Position numbers and translations under genes: made by a program
Shown here: positions 46,018 to 54,886 of the stretch, piece after piece
Numbering within the stretch: the stretch's first letter is position 1
Layout: each line of letters begins with the position of its first letter
From: Variovorax paradoxus EPS
GTDB lineage: Bacteria > Pseudomonadota > Gammaproteobacteria > Burkholderiales > Burkholderiaceae_C
Direction of reading: 5' to 3'
DNA length: 64,000 nt
Assembly (NCBI RefSeq): GCF_000184745.1
Contig: NC_014931.1
Coordinates: 2,976,001-3,040,000, forward strand
The notes under the pieces: generated by a model
What the model was told of the DNA's origin: nothing
The model's database searches: none
Seen by the model: the letters and a program-made list of their open reading frames with translations, nothing else

Positions 46018-47364
46018 TCAGATCTTCTTGACCAGGACCATGCTCTTGCGGTCCCAGTTGTACTTGCGCTTGCGGGCCTCGGGCAGCCAGTCGGGGTTGA
46101 CCTGCTGGAAGCCGCGCTTCAAGAACCAGTGCATCGTGCGCGTGGTGAGCACGAAGATGCTTTCCAGGCCCATCGACTTGGCGCGGTGCTCGATGCGCTT
46201 CAGGATGCGTTCGCCGTCGCCTTGCGACTGCGAGAGCGGCGAGACGGTCAGCGCGGCCATCTCGGCCGTCTTCGCCTCGGGGTACGGGTACAGCGCCGCG
46301 CAGCCGAAGATCACGCCGTCGTGCTCGATCACCGTGTAGTGGCCCACGTCGCGCTCGATCTCGGTGCGGTCGCGCTTGACCAGCGTGCCGTCGCGCTCGA
46401 AGGGCTCGATCAGTTGCAGGATGCCGCCGATGTCGTCCACCGTGGCTTCGCGCAGGCTCTCGAGCTTTTCATCGATCACCATGGTGCCGACGCCGTCGTG
46501 CACGTAGATCTCCAGCAGCAGCGAGCCGTCGAGCGCGAAGGGCAGGATGTGGTTGCGCTCCACGCCGGCCTTGCAGGCTTTCACGCAGTGCTGCAGATAG
46601 AACGCGGTGTCGGTGGGTTTCTGCGCGGGGGGAAGGGAAGCGAGCAACTTCTCGGCGGCGTCCAGCGGCAGTTCGGTGTCGATCGGGTTGTCTTCGCTCT
46701 CGGGCAGTTCGCTGTCGATGCGGATGCCCGGGATTTCGGTCAGGAAGATCAGCTTGTCGGCCTGGATCGAGATGGCCACGCTGGTGGCGACTTCTTCCAT
46801 CGTGAGGTTGAAGGCCTCGCCCGTGGGCGAGAAGCCGAAGGGAGACATGAGCACCATCGCGCCGAAATCGAGCGTGCGGCGGATGCCGGACGCATCGACC
46901 TTGCGCACGAGGCCCGAATGCTTGAAGTCCACGCCATCGACCACGCCCACGGGGCGCGCGGTGATGAAGTTGCCCGAGATCACCCGCACCGTCGAGCCGG
47001 CCATCGGCGTGTTCGGCAGGCCCTGGCTGAAGGCCGCTTCGATCTCGTAGCGCAACTGGCCGGCGGCTTCCTGGGCCGAGTCGAGCGCCACCGCATCGGT
47101 GATGCGGATGCCATGCGAGTACTGCGCCTCGTGGCCCTTGGCCGCCAACTGCTCGTTGACCTGCGGACGGAAGCCGTGCACCAGCACGATCTTCACGCCC
47201 ATGCTCTGGATCAGCGCCAGGTCTTGCGCGATGTTCTGCAGCTTGCCGGCCGCGATCGCCTCGCCAGCGAGGGCCACCACGAAAGTCTTACCGCGGTGCG
47301 TGTGGATGTAGGGCGCGACCGAGCGGAACCAGGGCACGAAGGTGAAATTGAAGACGGTGGACAT
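46018..47364 (-). CDS. argA: Amino-acid N-acetyltransferase (N-acetylglutamate synthase)
   Basis: 448 residues. Amino-acid kinase domain: RGKTFVVALAGEAIAAGKLQ, KIVLVHGFRPQVNEQLAAKG, KLIFLTEIPG. C-terminal GNAT domain (about 300-448): IFGCAALYPYPEAKTAEMAA, GDGERILKRIEHRAKSMGLE. It makes N-acetylglutamate, the first step of arginine synthesis. The Met at 47364 (MSTVFNFTFVPWFR) fits ArgA openings better than the upstream extension. Confidence 0.94.
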   Translation of the reverse strand: MSTVFNFTFVPWFRSVAPYIHTHRGKTFVVALAGEAIAAGKLQNIAQDLALIQSMGVKIVLVHGFRPQVNEQLAAKGHEAQYSHGIRITDAVALDSAQEAAGQLRYEIEAAFSQGLPNTPMAGSTVRVISGNFITARPVGVVDGVDFKHSGLVRKVDASGIRRTLDFGAMVLMSPFGFSPTGEAFNLTMEEVATSVAISIQADKLIFLTEIPGIRIDSELPESEDNPIDTELPLDAAEKLLASLPPAQKPTDTAFYLQHCVKACKAGVERNHILPFALDGSLLLEIYVHDGVGTMVIDEKLESLREATVDDIGGILQLIEPFERDGTLVKRDRTEIERDVGHYTVIEHDGVIFGCAALYPYPEAKTAEMAALTVSPLSQSQGDGERILKRIEHRAKSMGLESIFVLTTRTMHWFLKRGFQQVNPDWLPEARKRKYNWDRKSMVLVKKI

Positions 47365-47404
47365 GGGGCGTGATTGTGCATTCTTGGAAGGCATTTCGTA
47401 CGGC

Positions 47405-49387
47405 TCAGGCCAACGCGCGCAGCACGCGGGCCGCGGCCGCGGGCGGACCCGAGCCGCGGCCTTCGTCGGCCGACGGCTGCAGCACATCCGCCTTGCGGGC
47501 GCGGAAGGTCGCAAGCAGCGCCGCATAGGCGTCGGTCGACTCGCCTGCCGGGGTGGCGGGCAGGTCGAGCAGAGCCGCCAGTTCGGCCGGGGCGATCGAG
47601 CCTTCGCGCATCAGCGCATCGACCACCGCCATCAGCGCGGCCGTGTGCGTTTCGAGCAGCGCGAGCGCGCGTGCGTGCTCCTGAGCGAGCAGCGCCTCGA
47701 TCTCGGGGTTCGTCGCCTCGACGTCGGTGTTCAGGTCGTCGTTGGCGTCGTTCGCGATGTCGGTGCGGCTGAAGCGCGAGCCGAAGGCGTAGTGGCGCAC
47801 GTACTGCGCGGCGTTGGCCGTGGCCTGCATGAAGTCCTGCGAGGCGCCCGAGGTGCAGGCCTCGCCGCCGAACACCATCTGCTCGGCGGCGCGGCCCGCG
47901 AGGCTCACGCAGATGCGGTCGCGCAGGTTCTCCTTCGACCAGGCCTTGCGCTGCTCGTAGCTGTTGTAGCCGCCCTCGAACGAGGCCACGTTGATCTTGA
48001 TCTCCTGCGGCGCGCGGCCGAAGAGCACGCCGTAGATCACGCCGTGGCCCGCCTCGTGCACCGCGAGCAGGGCGCGGAAGTCCTCGCTCGATCGCTGCTT
48101 CAGGCGGTTGAGTTCGAGCGTGACCGGGAACTGGCGGCGCGCCTTGCGGTACTTCGCCACGATGCATGGCACGCTCGCGTCCAGCGTGAGCCACACCGGC
48201 TCGGCGCCGTCCGCGCCGCGCTCCAGCGCCCACAGCGCCGCGTTGACCAGCGTCGCGCTCAGGATCGCGTGGATCGACGAGAACAGCGGGCGCGTGCCCT
48301 GCGCCGGGAACACGGCGTTGGCGTAGATCTGCTCGTACACGCCCGCGTCGAGCACGAAGCGCACGCCGGAGCTCTCCTGGATCTCGCTCACGTAGCGGTC
48401 GCAGATCGACAGGATCAGCTGCACGTAGGTCGCGCGGTTGAACGATGGGTAGATCACATGGTTGTTGCCCAGGCGCGCGATCTGCTCGGGACGGAAGCGA
48501 TTGGCGAGCGCCTTCTTCACGTCGATGACCGAGAGCTTCTTCGTGAGCGCGTGGAAGATGTCGGCGTCGGTGTCGCAGTCCTCGACGCGCTGGGCGGTCT
48601 CGGCGTACATCTCGTCCAGGTTGCCCGAGACGAACACCAGCAGCTTGCTGTAGTCGGTCTCCCAGTTCTGCTGCGTGTCGCGGAAGGCGCGCAGGCGCGC
48701 ATGCACCTCGGCTGGCTTCCAGGCCATGATCTGCAGCAGGGTCTCGGGCAGCTTCAGGCAGCGTTTGACCTCGCGCGCCTCCCAGGGCGAGAGGTGCAGC
48801 TTGCGCTTCTTGAGCTTCTTCTTGTCGGCGGGGCCGTCGCGGTCCTGCTCGTACTCTGCGTACGCGAGCGAAGACTCGATCTCGCCGAGCATCGAGAGCG
48901 CGGGCGGCAGGCGGCCGTCGGACAGCAGCGCCCACACGTCCTGGTAACGCTCGACCTTGGCGTCGTGGCCGTTGCCGTCCACGGTGCGAAAGCGCTGGAA
49001 CTCGTCCAGCACCAGGATGCCCGGCGTGCCCTCGACGATGCCCGACTCGGCCAGCATGGCCGAGATGGAGCCGCGGCTGTGGTGGCCCGAGCCGTGGCTG
49101 AAGCCGTCCATCTGCACTTCGATGAAGCGGTCGTAGAAGCCCAGGTGCTGGGCGAGCTTGCGCACCAGCTGCGTCTTGCCGGTGCCGGTCAGGCCCCAGA
49201 GACACACGATGACCGGGCGGCTGATGAGCTGCGGCAGCACATACCAGGCGCGCAGCGATTCGATCACGCGATCGATGATGTCGTCGATGCCGAAGAGTTC
49301 TTCCTTCAGCGATCGGGCGACGGTCTGCAGGTGCTTCGTGCGCTCGGCGAGCTCGGCATGCAGTTCGGAATGGATGTCGGTGGACAT
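47405..49387 (-). CDS. Soluble AAA+ ATPase fused to an M41 (FtsH-type) peptidase
   Basis: 660 residues, no membrane segment. AAA+ domain (about 30-330): Walker A WGLTGTGKTQLVRKLA, Walker B GILVLDEFQRF, and sensor region SKLLVFVSGNLDEMYAETAQ. The helical-bundle sequence LANRFRPEQIARLGNNHVIY is closer to Clp/Hsl-type ATPases than to FtsH. The M41 peptidase follows, with zinc motif HEAGH (His444, Glu445, His448) and third ligand Asp in SGASQDFMQAT, equal to TSGAxNDL of FtsH. Both active sites look complete. FtsH is normally membrane-anchored, so this is an unusual cytosolic protease; substrates unknown. Start ATG 49387. Confidence 0.85.
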   Translation of the reverse strand: MSTDIHSELHAELAERTKHLQTVARSLKEELFGIDDIIDRVIESLRAWYVLPQLISRPVIVCLWGLTGTGKTQLVRKLAQHLGFYDRFIEVQMDGFSHGSGHHSRGSISAMLAESGIVEGTPGILVLDEFQRFRTVDGNGHDAKVERYQDVWALLSDGRLPPALSMLGEIESSLAYAEYEQDRDGPADKKKLKKRKLHLSPWEAREVKRCLKLPETLLQIMAWKPAEVHARLRAFRDTQQNWETDYSKLLVFVSGNLDEMYAETAQRVEDCDTDADIFHALTKKLSVIDVKKALANRFRPEQIARLGNNHVIYPSFNRATYVQLILSICDRYVSEIQESSGVRFVLDAGVYEQIYANAVFPAQGTRPLFSSIHAILSATLVNAALWALERGADGAEPVWLTLDASVPCIVAKYRKARRQFPVTLELNRLKQRSSEDFRALLAVHEAGHGVIYGVLFGRAPQEIKINVASFEGGYNSYEQRKAWSKENLRDRICVSLAGRAAEQMVFGGEACTSGASQDFMQATANAAQYVRHYAFGSRFSRTDIANDANDDLNTDVEATNPEIEALLAQEHARALALLETHTAALMAVVDALMREGSIAPAELAALLDLPATPAGESTDAYAALLATFRARKADVLQPSADEGRGSGPPAAAARVLRALA

Positions 49388-49626
49388 GGAATGATTTCTT
49401 TGAACGAAACAGGTACGAAAAAGCGGCCACCCCCTCGCAACGAGGGAGCGGCAGACAGACGCTGTGAAGGGACGGTTGCTGCGCTTCCGAGGCTGAAGCG
49501 CGCGACTCGAAAAAGTGGCGCGGGCCTCAGGCCGGGCGGAGCAACCTGACCCGGCCATGCGTTGGGAGCGCATGGCGTGCGCAGCGACTGCGCAAGGGAG
49601 TGAGGGCAAGGAAGGACATGGACGCG

Positions 49627-49655
49627 ATCCTAGCGACGAGCCGAGGTCGAGTAAA
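49627..49655 (-). promoter_or_regulatory. Candidate sigma-70 promoter for the AAA+/M41 gene
   Basis: On the minus strand TTTACT (49650-49655) and TAGGAT (49627-49632) are separated by 17 bases, each 4 of 6 to consensus. It lies about 240 bases upstream of the ATG at 49387. The whole 49388-49734 stretch holds no gene and separates this gene from the divergent hrpA. Confidence 0.35.
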
Positions 49656-49734
49656 GAATATTTACGCCACGCGTTGCGCGAAGGCCGCCGCTCTGTGGAA
49701 GCCGTGCAACAGCCGCGCCGCGCGCCGATAATCC

Positions 49735-52700
49735 GTGGTTTGCCCGCCGCGTCCCGACGACTGCTTTCCCTTGACGACCACGACACCCTCCGCCCCCTTG
49801 CGCATCGAGTTCCCCGAATCGCTTCCCGTCTCCGGCCGGCGCGACGAAATCATGGCCGCCATCCAGGCGAACCAGGTCGTGATCGTCTGCGGCGAAACCG
49901 GCTCGGGCAAGACCACGCAGTTGCCCAAGATCGCTCTCGCGCTCGGCCGCGGCAAGATCAACGCCGAGCCGGGCAAGGGCCGGCTCATCGGCCACACGCA
50001 GCCGCGGCGCATCGCCGCGAGCTCGGTGGCCAAGCGCATCGCCGAAGAACTGAAGACGCCGCTGGGCGACGTGGTCGGCTTCAAGGTGCGCTTTCAAGAC
50101 CGCCTGAGCCGCGATGCCTCGGTCAAGCTCATGACCGACGGCATCCTGCTGGCCGAGACGCAGACCGATCCGCTGCTCAAGGCCTACGACACGCTCATCA
50201 TCGACGAGGCCCACGAGCGCTCGCTGAACATCGACTTCCTGCTCGGCTACCTGCGCGAAATTCTTCCGCGGCGTCCGGACCTGAAGGTGATCGTCACTTC
50301 GGCAACCATCGATGCCGACCGCTTCGCGCAGCACTTCGCATCGGCCACCCCGCCGCCGGGCCGCCCCAAGGCGGGGGCGGCCCCCTTGGGGGGCAGCGAC
50401 GACGCGCAGCGCGGAGCGTGGGGGCCAATGATTCCGGCGCCGATCATCTACGTCTCGGGCCGCACCTTCCCGGTCGAGCAGCGCTACCGCCCCTTCGAGG
50501 AATCGCGCGAGCACGACCTGAACGACGCGATTGCAGATGGCGTCGACGAGCTCTGGCGCGATCCGCACAACGCGGGCGACATACTTGTCTTCCTGCCCGG
50601 CGAGCGCGAGATCCGCGAGGCGGCCGACCATCTGCGCCGCCACCTGAGCCACCAGCCGCTGTTCCGCGACGCCGAGGTGCTGCCTCTGTTCGCGCGGCTC
50701 TCTGGCCCCGAGCAGGACCGCATCTTCGACAGCCACACCGGCCGGCGCATCGTGCTCGCCACCAACGTGGCCGAGACCTCGCTCACGGTGCCGGGCACGC
50801 GCTACGTCATCGACACCGGCACGGCGCGCGTCAAGCGCTACAGCTTCCGCAGCAAGGTCGAGCAATTGCTGGTCGAGCCGATCAGCCAGGCCGCGGCCAA
50901 CCAGCGCGCGGGCCGCTGCGGCCGCGTGGCGAACGGCATCTGCATCCGGCTGTACGACGAGAAGGATTTCCAAGGCCGCCCGCGCTTCACCGATCCGGAA
51001 ATCCTGCGCTCCTCGCTCGCGGGCGTGATCCTGCGGATGAAGTCGCTGCGGCTGGGTGATGTGGCGCAGTTTCCGTTCCTCGAAGCGCCGTCGCCGCGCG
51101 CGATTGCCGACGGCTACCAACTGCTCAACGAACTCGGCGCGGTCGACGACGGGAACGAGCTCACCGCCACCGGCGCCGAACTCGCCAAGCTCCCGCTCGA
51201 CCCGCGCGTCGGCCGGATGATTCTCGAAGCCCGCACGCGCGGCGCGCTCGAAGAGGTGCTGGTCATCGCCTCGGCCCTCAGCGTGCAGGACGTGCGCGAC
51301 CGGCCGATGGAAGCGCAGCAGCAGGCCGACCAGGCGCACTCGAAGTTCGACGACGAGAAGAGCGAATTCAGCGGTTACCTGCGCCTGTGGAAATGGATCG
51401 CCGACGCGCGCGGCGGCCATGGCGATACGCACAAGCTCAGCAACCGCCAGTACGAGCAGCTGCTGCGCCAGAACTTCATCAACATCCGCCGTGTGCGGGA
51501 ATGGCGTGACATCCACTCGCAGCTGCTCACCGTGGTCACCGAGCACAAGTGGCGCATCAACGCGGAGCCGGCCGGCTACGAGCCGCTGCACCTGTCGATG
51601 CTCGCGGGGCTCTTGGGCAACGTCGGCTGGAAGCTCGAAGACGACGAGGCGTACCTCGGCGCGCGCGGGATCAAGTTCTACAAGCATCCCGGTGCTCACC
51701 TGAAGAAGAAGCCGGGCCGCTGGATCGTCGCGGCCGAACTGGTCGAGACAACGCGGCTCTTCGGCCGCGGCATCGCCAACATCGAGCCGCTGTGGCTCGA
51801 ACAGGTGGCGGGGCATCTGCTGAAGAAGCAGTTGCTCGATCCTCACTGGGAGAAGAAGGGCGCGCAGGTGTCGGCGCTGGAGCGTGCGACCTTGTACGGC
51901 CTCGTGGTGTACAGCGGGCGCCGCGTTGATTTCACGAAGGTCGATCCGGTCGCGGCGCGCGAGATCTTCATCCGCGAAGCGCTGGTCGGCGGCCAGTGGG
52001 AAAGCAAGTTCCCGTTCCTCACCGCAAACCGCAAGCTGGTGCGCGAGGTCGAAGGCCTGGAGCACAAGGCGCGCCGGCAGGACGTGCTGGTCGATGAAGA
52101 GCTGATCTTCGCGTTCTACGACGCGCAACTGCCCGCCGACGTGGCGAGCGGCATCAGCTTCGAGAACTGGTACCGCCATGCCTCCAGGGAGCAGCCGCGC
52201 CTGCTGTACCTCACGCGCGACGAGCTGATGCGTCACCAGGCGGCCGGCATCACGACGCAATCATTCCCGCCGACGCTGCGGCTTGGCGGCGTCGATTGCG
52301 CCGCGAGCTACCTGCACGAACCCGGTGATGCGAAGGACGGCTTGACGGTCAGCGTGCCGCTCTTCGTGCTCAACCAGGTGAGCGAGGAGCGCTGCGAGTG
52401 GCTGGTGACCGGCATGCTCAAGGACAAGATCCAGGCGCTGCTCAAGAGCCTGCCACAGCGCCCGCGCTCGCGGCTGGTGCCGCTGCCCGAATCGGCGGCG
52501 AAGCTGGCGGAAGAACTCTCGGCGCCCGAGCTGTTCGGCGCCGGTTCGCTCACCGACGTGCTGCTCAAGCGCGTGCGCGACATGACCAGCATCGACGTGA
52601 AGCGCGCCGACTTCAAGCTCGACATGCTGCCGCCGCACCTGTTCATGAACCTGCGCATCGTGGACGAGCACGGCCGTCAGCTCGGCATGGGGCGCAACCT

Positions 52701-53715
52701 CGGCGCGCTGAAGGCCGAGCTGGGCGCGCAGGCGCGTGGCGCCTTCCAGGCGCTCGCGGGGCTGAATGTGAAGGCATCGCCGGCGCCGAGGGCTGCTGCT
52801 GCGGACGAAGGCAAGGCGCTTGCGAAGAGCGCGGCGCCCGAGAAGGCCACGCCCGCGTTGCCCGCCGGCCAGCGCTACACGGCCTGGACCTTCGGCGAAC
52901 TGCCGGAGCTGATGGAGGTGCGGCGCGGATCGCAGTCGCTCATCGGCTTTCCCGCGCTGCGCGACGAAGGCGACGCAGTGACGATCGAGGTGTTCGACGA
53001 GCCCGCCGTGGCCGCCGCGAAGCACCGCGCGGGCCTTCGCCGCCTGTTCGCGCTGCAGCTGAAGGACGCGCTCAAGTACCTCGAGAAGAACATCCCCGAC
53101 TTGCAGAAGATGGCCGTGGCCTACATGCCGCTGGGCACCTCGGAGGAACTGCGCGCGCAGATCATCGACGTGGCGATCGACCGCGCCTTCCTGCAGGAAC
53201 CGCTGCCTACCGACGAGTTCGCCTTCAAGCGCCGGCTGGAAGAGGGACGCGGGCGGCTCACGCTGATCGCGAACGAGGTGGCGCGGCTCGCGTCGACCAT
53301 CCTCGTCGAATACGCCGCTGCCGCGCGCAAGATCAAGGACACCAAGATCCAGCCCGAGGCCGTGCAGGACGCCGCGCAGCAACTGCAGAAGCTCGTCGGC
53401 AAGCGCTTCATCGCCGATTCGCCGTGGACGCAACTGCAGCACTTCGCGCGCTACCTGAAGGCCATCGTGCTGCGCCTGGACAAGCTGCGCGCCGACCCCG
53501 CGCGCGACGCCTCGAAGCTCGCCGAACTTCGCCCGCAGGAGCAGCGCTATTGGCGCCTCGTAGCCGAGCGCAAGGGCGTGGTGGACGACCGCATGCTCGA
53601 GTTCCGCTGGCTGCTGGAGGAGCTTCGGGTGAGCTTCTTCGCGCAGGAGCTGCGCACGCCGCAGCCAGTGAGCGTCAAGCGGCTGGACAAGGCCTGGGCC
53701 CAGCTGCAGGCATGA
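49735..53715 (+). CDS. hrpA: ATP-dependent RNA helicase HrpA
   Basis: 1326 residues. DEAH-box core: Walker A GETGSGKTTQLPKIALALG, TQPRRIAA, DEAH in LIIDEAHERSLNID, SATIDADRF, and the C-terminal RecA motifs VLATNVAETSLTVPG and NQRAGRCGR. The HA2/OB and long DUF3418 C-terminal regions (KVDPVAAREIFIREALVGGQ, SLIGFPALRDEGD) make it full length. Residues about 203-231 (TPPPGRPKAGAAPLGGSDDA and following) are an extra insert encoded by a GC-rich repeat. The true start may be TTG at 49771 (LTTTTPSAPLRIEFPE) instead of GTG 49735; no good ribosome site settles it. Confidence 0.93.
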   Translation: MVCPPRPDDCFPLTTTTPSAPLRIEFPESLPVSGRRDEIMAAIQANQVVIVCGETGSGKTTQLPKIALALGRGKINAEPGKGRLIGHTQPRRIAASSVAKRIAEELKTPLGDVVGFKVRFQDRLSRDASVKLMTDGILLAETQTDPLLKAYDTLIIDEAHERSLNIDFLLGYLREILPRRPDLKVIVTSATIDADRFAQHFASATPPPGRPKAGAAPLGGSDDAQRGAWGPMIPAPIIYVSGRTFPVEQRYRPFEESREHDLNDAIADGVDELWRDPHNAGDILVFLPGEREIREAADHLRRHLSHQPLFRDAEVLPLFARLSGPEQDRIFDSHTGRRIVLATNVAETSLTVPGTRYVIDTGTARVKRYSFRSKVEQLLVEPISQAAANQRAGRCGRVANGICIRLYDEKDFQGRPRFTDPEILRSSLAGVILRMKSLRLGDVAQFPFLEAPSPRAIADGYQLLNELGAVDDGNELTATGAELAKLPLDPRVGRMILEARTRGALEEVLVIASALSVQDVRDRPMEAQQQADQAHSKFDDEKSEFSGYLRLWKWIADARGGHGDTHKLSNRQYEQLLRQNFINIRRVREWRDIHSQLLTVVTEHKWRINAEPAGYEPLHLSMLAGLLGNVGWKLEDDEAYLGARGIKFYKHPGAHLKKKPGRWIVAAELVETTRLFGRGIANIEPLWLEQVAGHLLKKQLLDPHWEKKGAQVSALERATLYGLVVYSGRRVDFTKVDPVAAREIFIREALVGGQWESKFPFLTANRKLVREVEGLEHKARRQDVLVDEELIFAFYDAQLPADVASGISFENWYRHASREQPRLLYLTRDELMRHQAAGITTQSFPPTLRLGGVDCAASYLHEPGDAKDGLTVSVPLFVLNQVSEERCEWLVTGMLKDKIQALLKSLPQRPRSRLVPLPESAAKLAEELSAPELFGAGSLTDVLLKRVRDMTSIDVKRADFKLDMLPPHLFMNLRIVDEHGRQLGMGRNLGALKAELGAQARGAFQALAGLNVKASPAPRAAAADEGKALAKSAAPEKATPALPAGQRYTAWTFGELPELMEVRRGSQSLIGFPALRDEGDAVTIEVFDEPAVAAAKHRAGLRRLFALQLKDALKYLEKNIPDLQKMAVAYMPLGTSEELRAQIIDVAIDRAFLQEPLPTDEFAFKRRLEEGRGRLTLIANEVARLASTILVEYAAAARKIKDTKIQPEAVQDAAQQLQKLVGKRFIADSPWTQLQHFARYLKAIVLRLDKLRADPARDASKLAELRPQEQRYWRLVAERKGVVDDRMLEFRWLLEELRVSFFAQELRTPQPVSVKRLDKAWAQLQA
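50346..50427 (+). repeat. REP-like palindromic repeat read in frame inside hrpA
   Basis: CCGCCCCAAGGCGGGGGCGG, then GGCCCCCTTGGGGGGCAGCG and CGCGGAGCGTGGGGGCC. These C-run/G-run palindromes and the following GCGAC...TGGGGGCC are typical of intergenic repeats, yet here they encode about 28 residues between RFAQHFASA and APIIYVSG, where E. coli HrpA has only a short junction. Length is a multiple of three, so the frame is kept. Confidence 0.7.
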
Positions 53716-53745
53716 AAAAGCCCGCTGCAAGGCGGGCTTCTTTTC
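53714..53745 (+). terminator. Rho-independent terminator after hrpA
   Basis: AAGCCCGC-TGCAAG-GCGGGCTT stem directly at the stop codon, followed by CTTTT on the plus strand and by T-runs on the minus strand (GAAAAA preceding). It probably serves hrpA and the convergent small gene at 53761. Confidence 0.8.
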
Positions 53746-53760
53746 AGTGCAAGGCGGGCG

Positions 53761-53919
53761 CTATATGCGGCCCATCAGCACCAGGATGACGACGATCAGC
53801 ACGATGAGGCCGACGCCGCCGCTTGGTCCATACCCCCAGGAGCGGCTGTAACCCCAGCTCGGCAGCGCGCCGATCAATATCAGGATCAGGACGATGAGCA
53901 GAATGAACGAGAGGGACAT
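53761..53919 (-). CDS. DUF3309 very small membrane protein
   Basis: 52 residues: MSLSFILLIVLILILIGALP, then SWGYSRSWGYGPSGGVGLIV and LIVVILVLMGRI. Two hydrophobic segments around a Gly/Trp/Tyr loop match the DUF3309 family found near stress-related genes. The ATG at 53919 has GGAGAA upstream. Too short for usual gene callers. Confidence 0.85.
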   Translation of the reverse strand: MSLSFILLIVLILILIGALPSWGYSRSWGYGPSGGVGLIVLIVVILVLMGRI

Positions 53920-54018
53920 GGTTTTCTCCTGGGACGTTTGTTGTAACGAGCCTTGATGCTCATCGTCCCGGGGCGCGCGAGGCGCCGGAGAGCCGCCCCT
54001 TCGGCGGTCAGGGCTGTC

Positions 54019-54471
54019 CTACCGTAGGCGTCGGCGCTTGGCGCTTGCTTCGTCGGAGAGCAGGAAGTGCATGCCGATGGCGAATGCCAGGAACACGGCG
54101 CCCAGCCCGCCGACGATGGCAGCGCCGCCCCAGAGATCGAAGAAGCCATTCAGCCGGGCGTCCTTCGGATCGGCGGGATTGAAGAACACCTCCACGATCT
54201 CTCCCTTGTCGTAGGCGGGCGGGCTGCTGCTGCTCGATGGCGTGAACTCGATGATTTCGCCGGACGGCAGCTTGAAGTGCACCATCGGGCGCCATGTGTC
54301 CGAGCTGTTGCGGCGCGAACTCTCCACGCGCAGCAAGTCGATCACCTCGCCTTGCGCCCGGCTGGCCGAAGCGATGAACTTCGTGGTGTTCTGGTACAGC
54401 AGCCCGGCGCCGACGAGCATCAGCACGCCGACGAGGCCGAAGACGAATTTGATGATGCGGGCGGAGTTCAT
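54019..54471 (-). CDS. DUF3592 family membrane protein
   Basis: 150 residues. N-terminal helix (IIKFVFGLVGVLMLVGAGLL), extracytoplasmic part ending KGEIVEVFFNPADPKDARL, which is the DUF3592 signature, and C-terminal helix (IVGGLGAVFLAFAIGMHFLL). Function unknown. It is 12 bases from the next minus-strand gene at 54484, a probable operon. Confidence 0.8.
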   Translation of the reverse strand: MNSARIIKFVFGLVGVLMLVGAGLLYQNTTKFIASASRAQGEVIDLLRVESSRRNSSDTWRPMVHFKLPSGEIIEFTPSSSSSPPAYDKGEIVEVFFNPADPKDARLNGFFDLWGGAAIVGGLGAVFLAFAIGMHFLLSDEASAKRRRLR

Positions 54472-54483
54472 TGGAGGTGCTTT

Positions 54484-54858
54484 TCAGCTTCGCACCAGCT
54501 CGCTCAACAGGGTGCCAACAGCGGCCAGCACGAGGCCCATCGCCAGGAAACCCACCGCCCACAGCGTGGACACCAGCGCTCGCCGCCAGGGGCGGGTGCG
54601 AAAGAAATAGACCGGAATGCCCAGCAGCGGAAACATGCCCGCGAGCAGCGCCGAGCGACCGGGCGGGATCACGCCGCGCGCGAGGCCCTCGGCGCGGCAC
54701 CACGTGTAGCAGAGCGCAGAAATCAGGACCGCATGCGCCACGTCGAGTGCGCTGTAGCCCTTGCCGCGCAGCGGCGGCATGAAGGCGTCGGCCACGCCAA
54801 CGATGAAGAACGAGAGGCCCAGCGCCAGCAGGATCCAACGGGGCCGGTTCATCGTCAT
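54484..54858 (-). CDS. Four-helix inner-membrane hypothetical protein
   Basis: 124 residues, start ATG 54858. Hydrophobic segments: ILLALGLSFFIVGVADAFM, DVAHAVLISALCYTWCRA, ALLAGMFPLLGIPVYFF and TLWAVGFLAMGLVLAAVGTL. No named family. It sits between the DUF3592 gene and the aminotransferase gene on the same strand. Confidence 0.65.
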   Translation of the reverse strand: MTMNRPRWILLALGLSFFIVGVADAFMPPLRGKGYSALDVAHAVLISALCYTWCRAEGLARGVIPPGRSALLAGMFPLLGIPVYFFRTRPWRRALVSTLWAVGFLAMGLVLAAVGTLLSELVRS

Positions 54859-54886
54859 CGCGGCGCCTGGATCCTCGTGTCCGCTG

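Noticed and set aside
49630..52260. 876-residue minus-strand ORF across hrpA
   Set aside because: Antisense shadow of a high-GC gene. The plus strand encodes a full DEAH helicase with all motifs.
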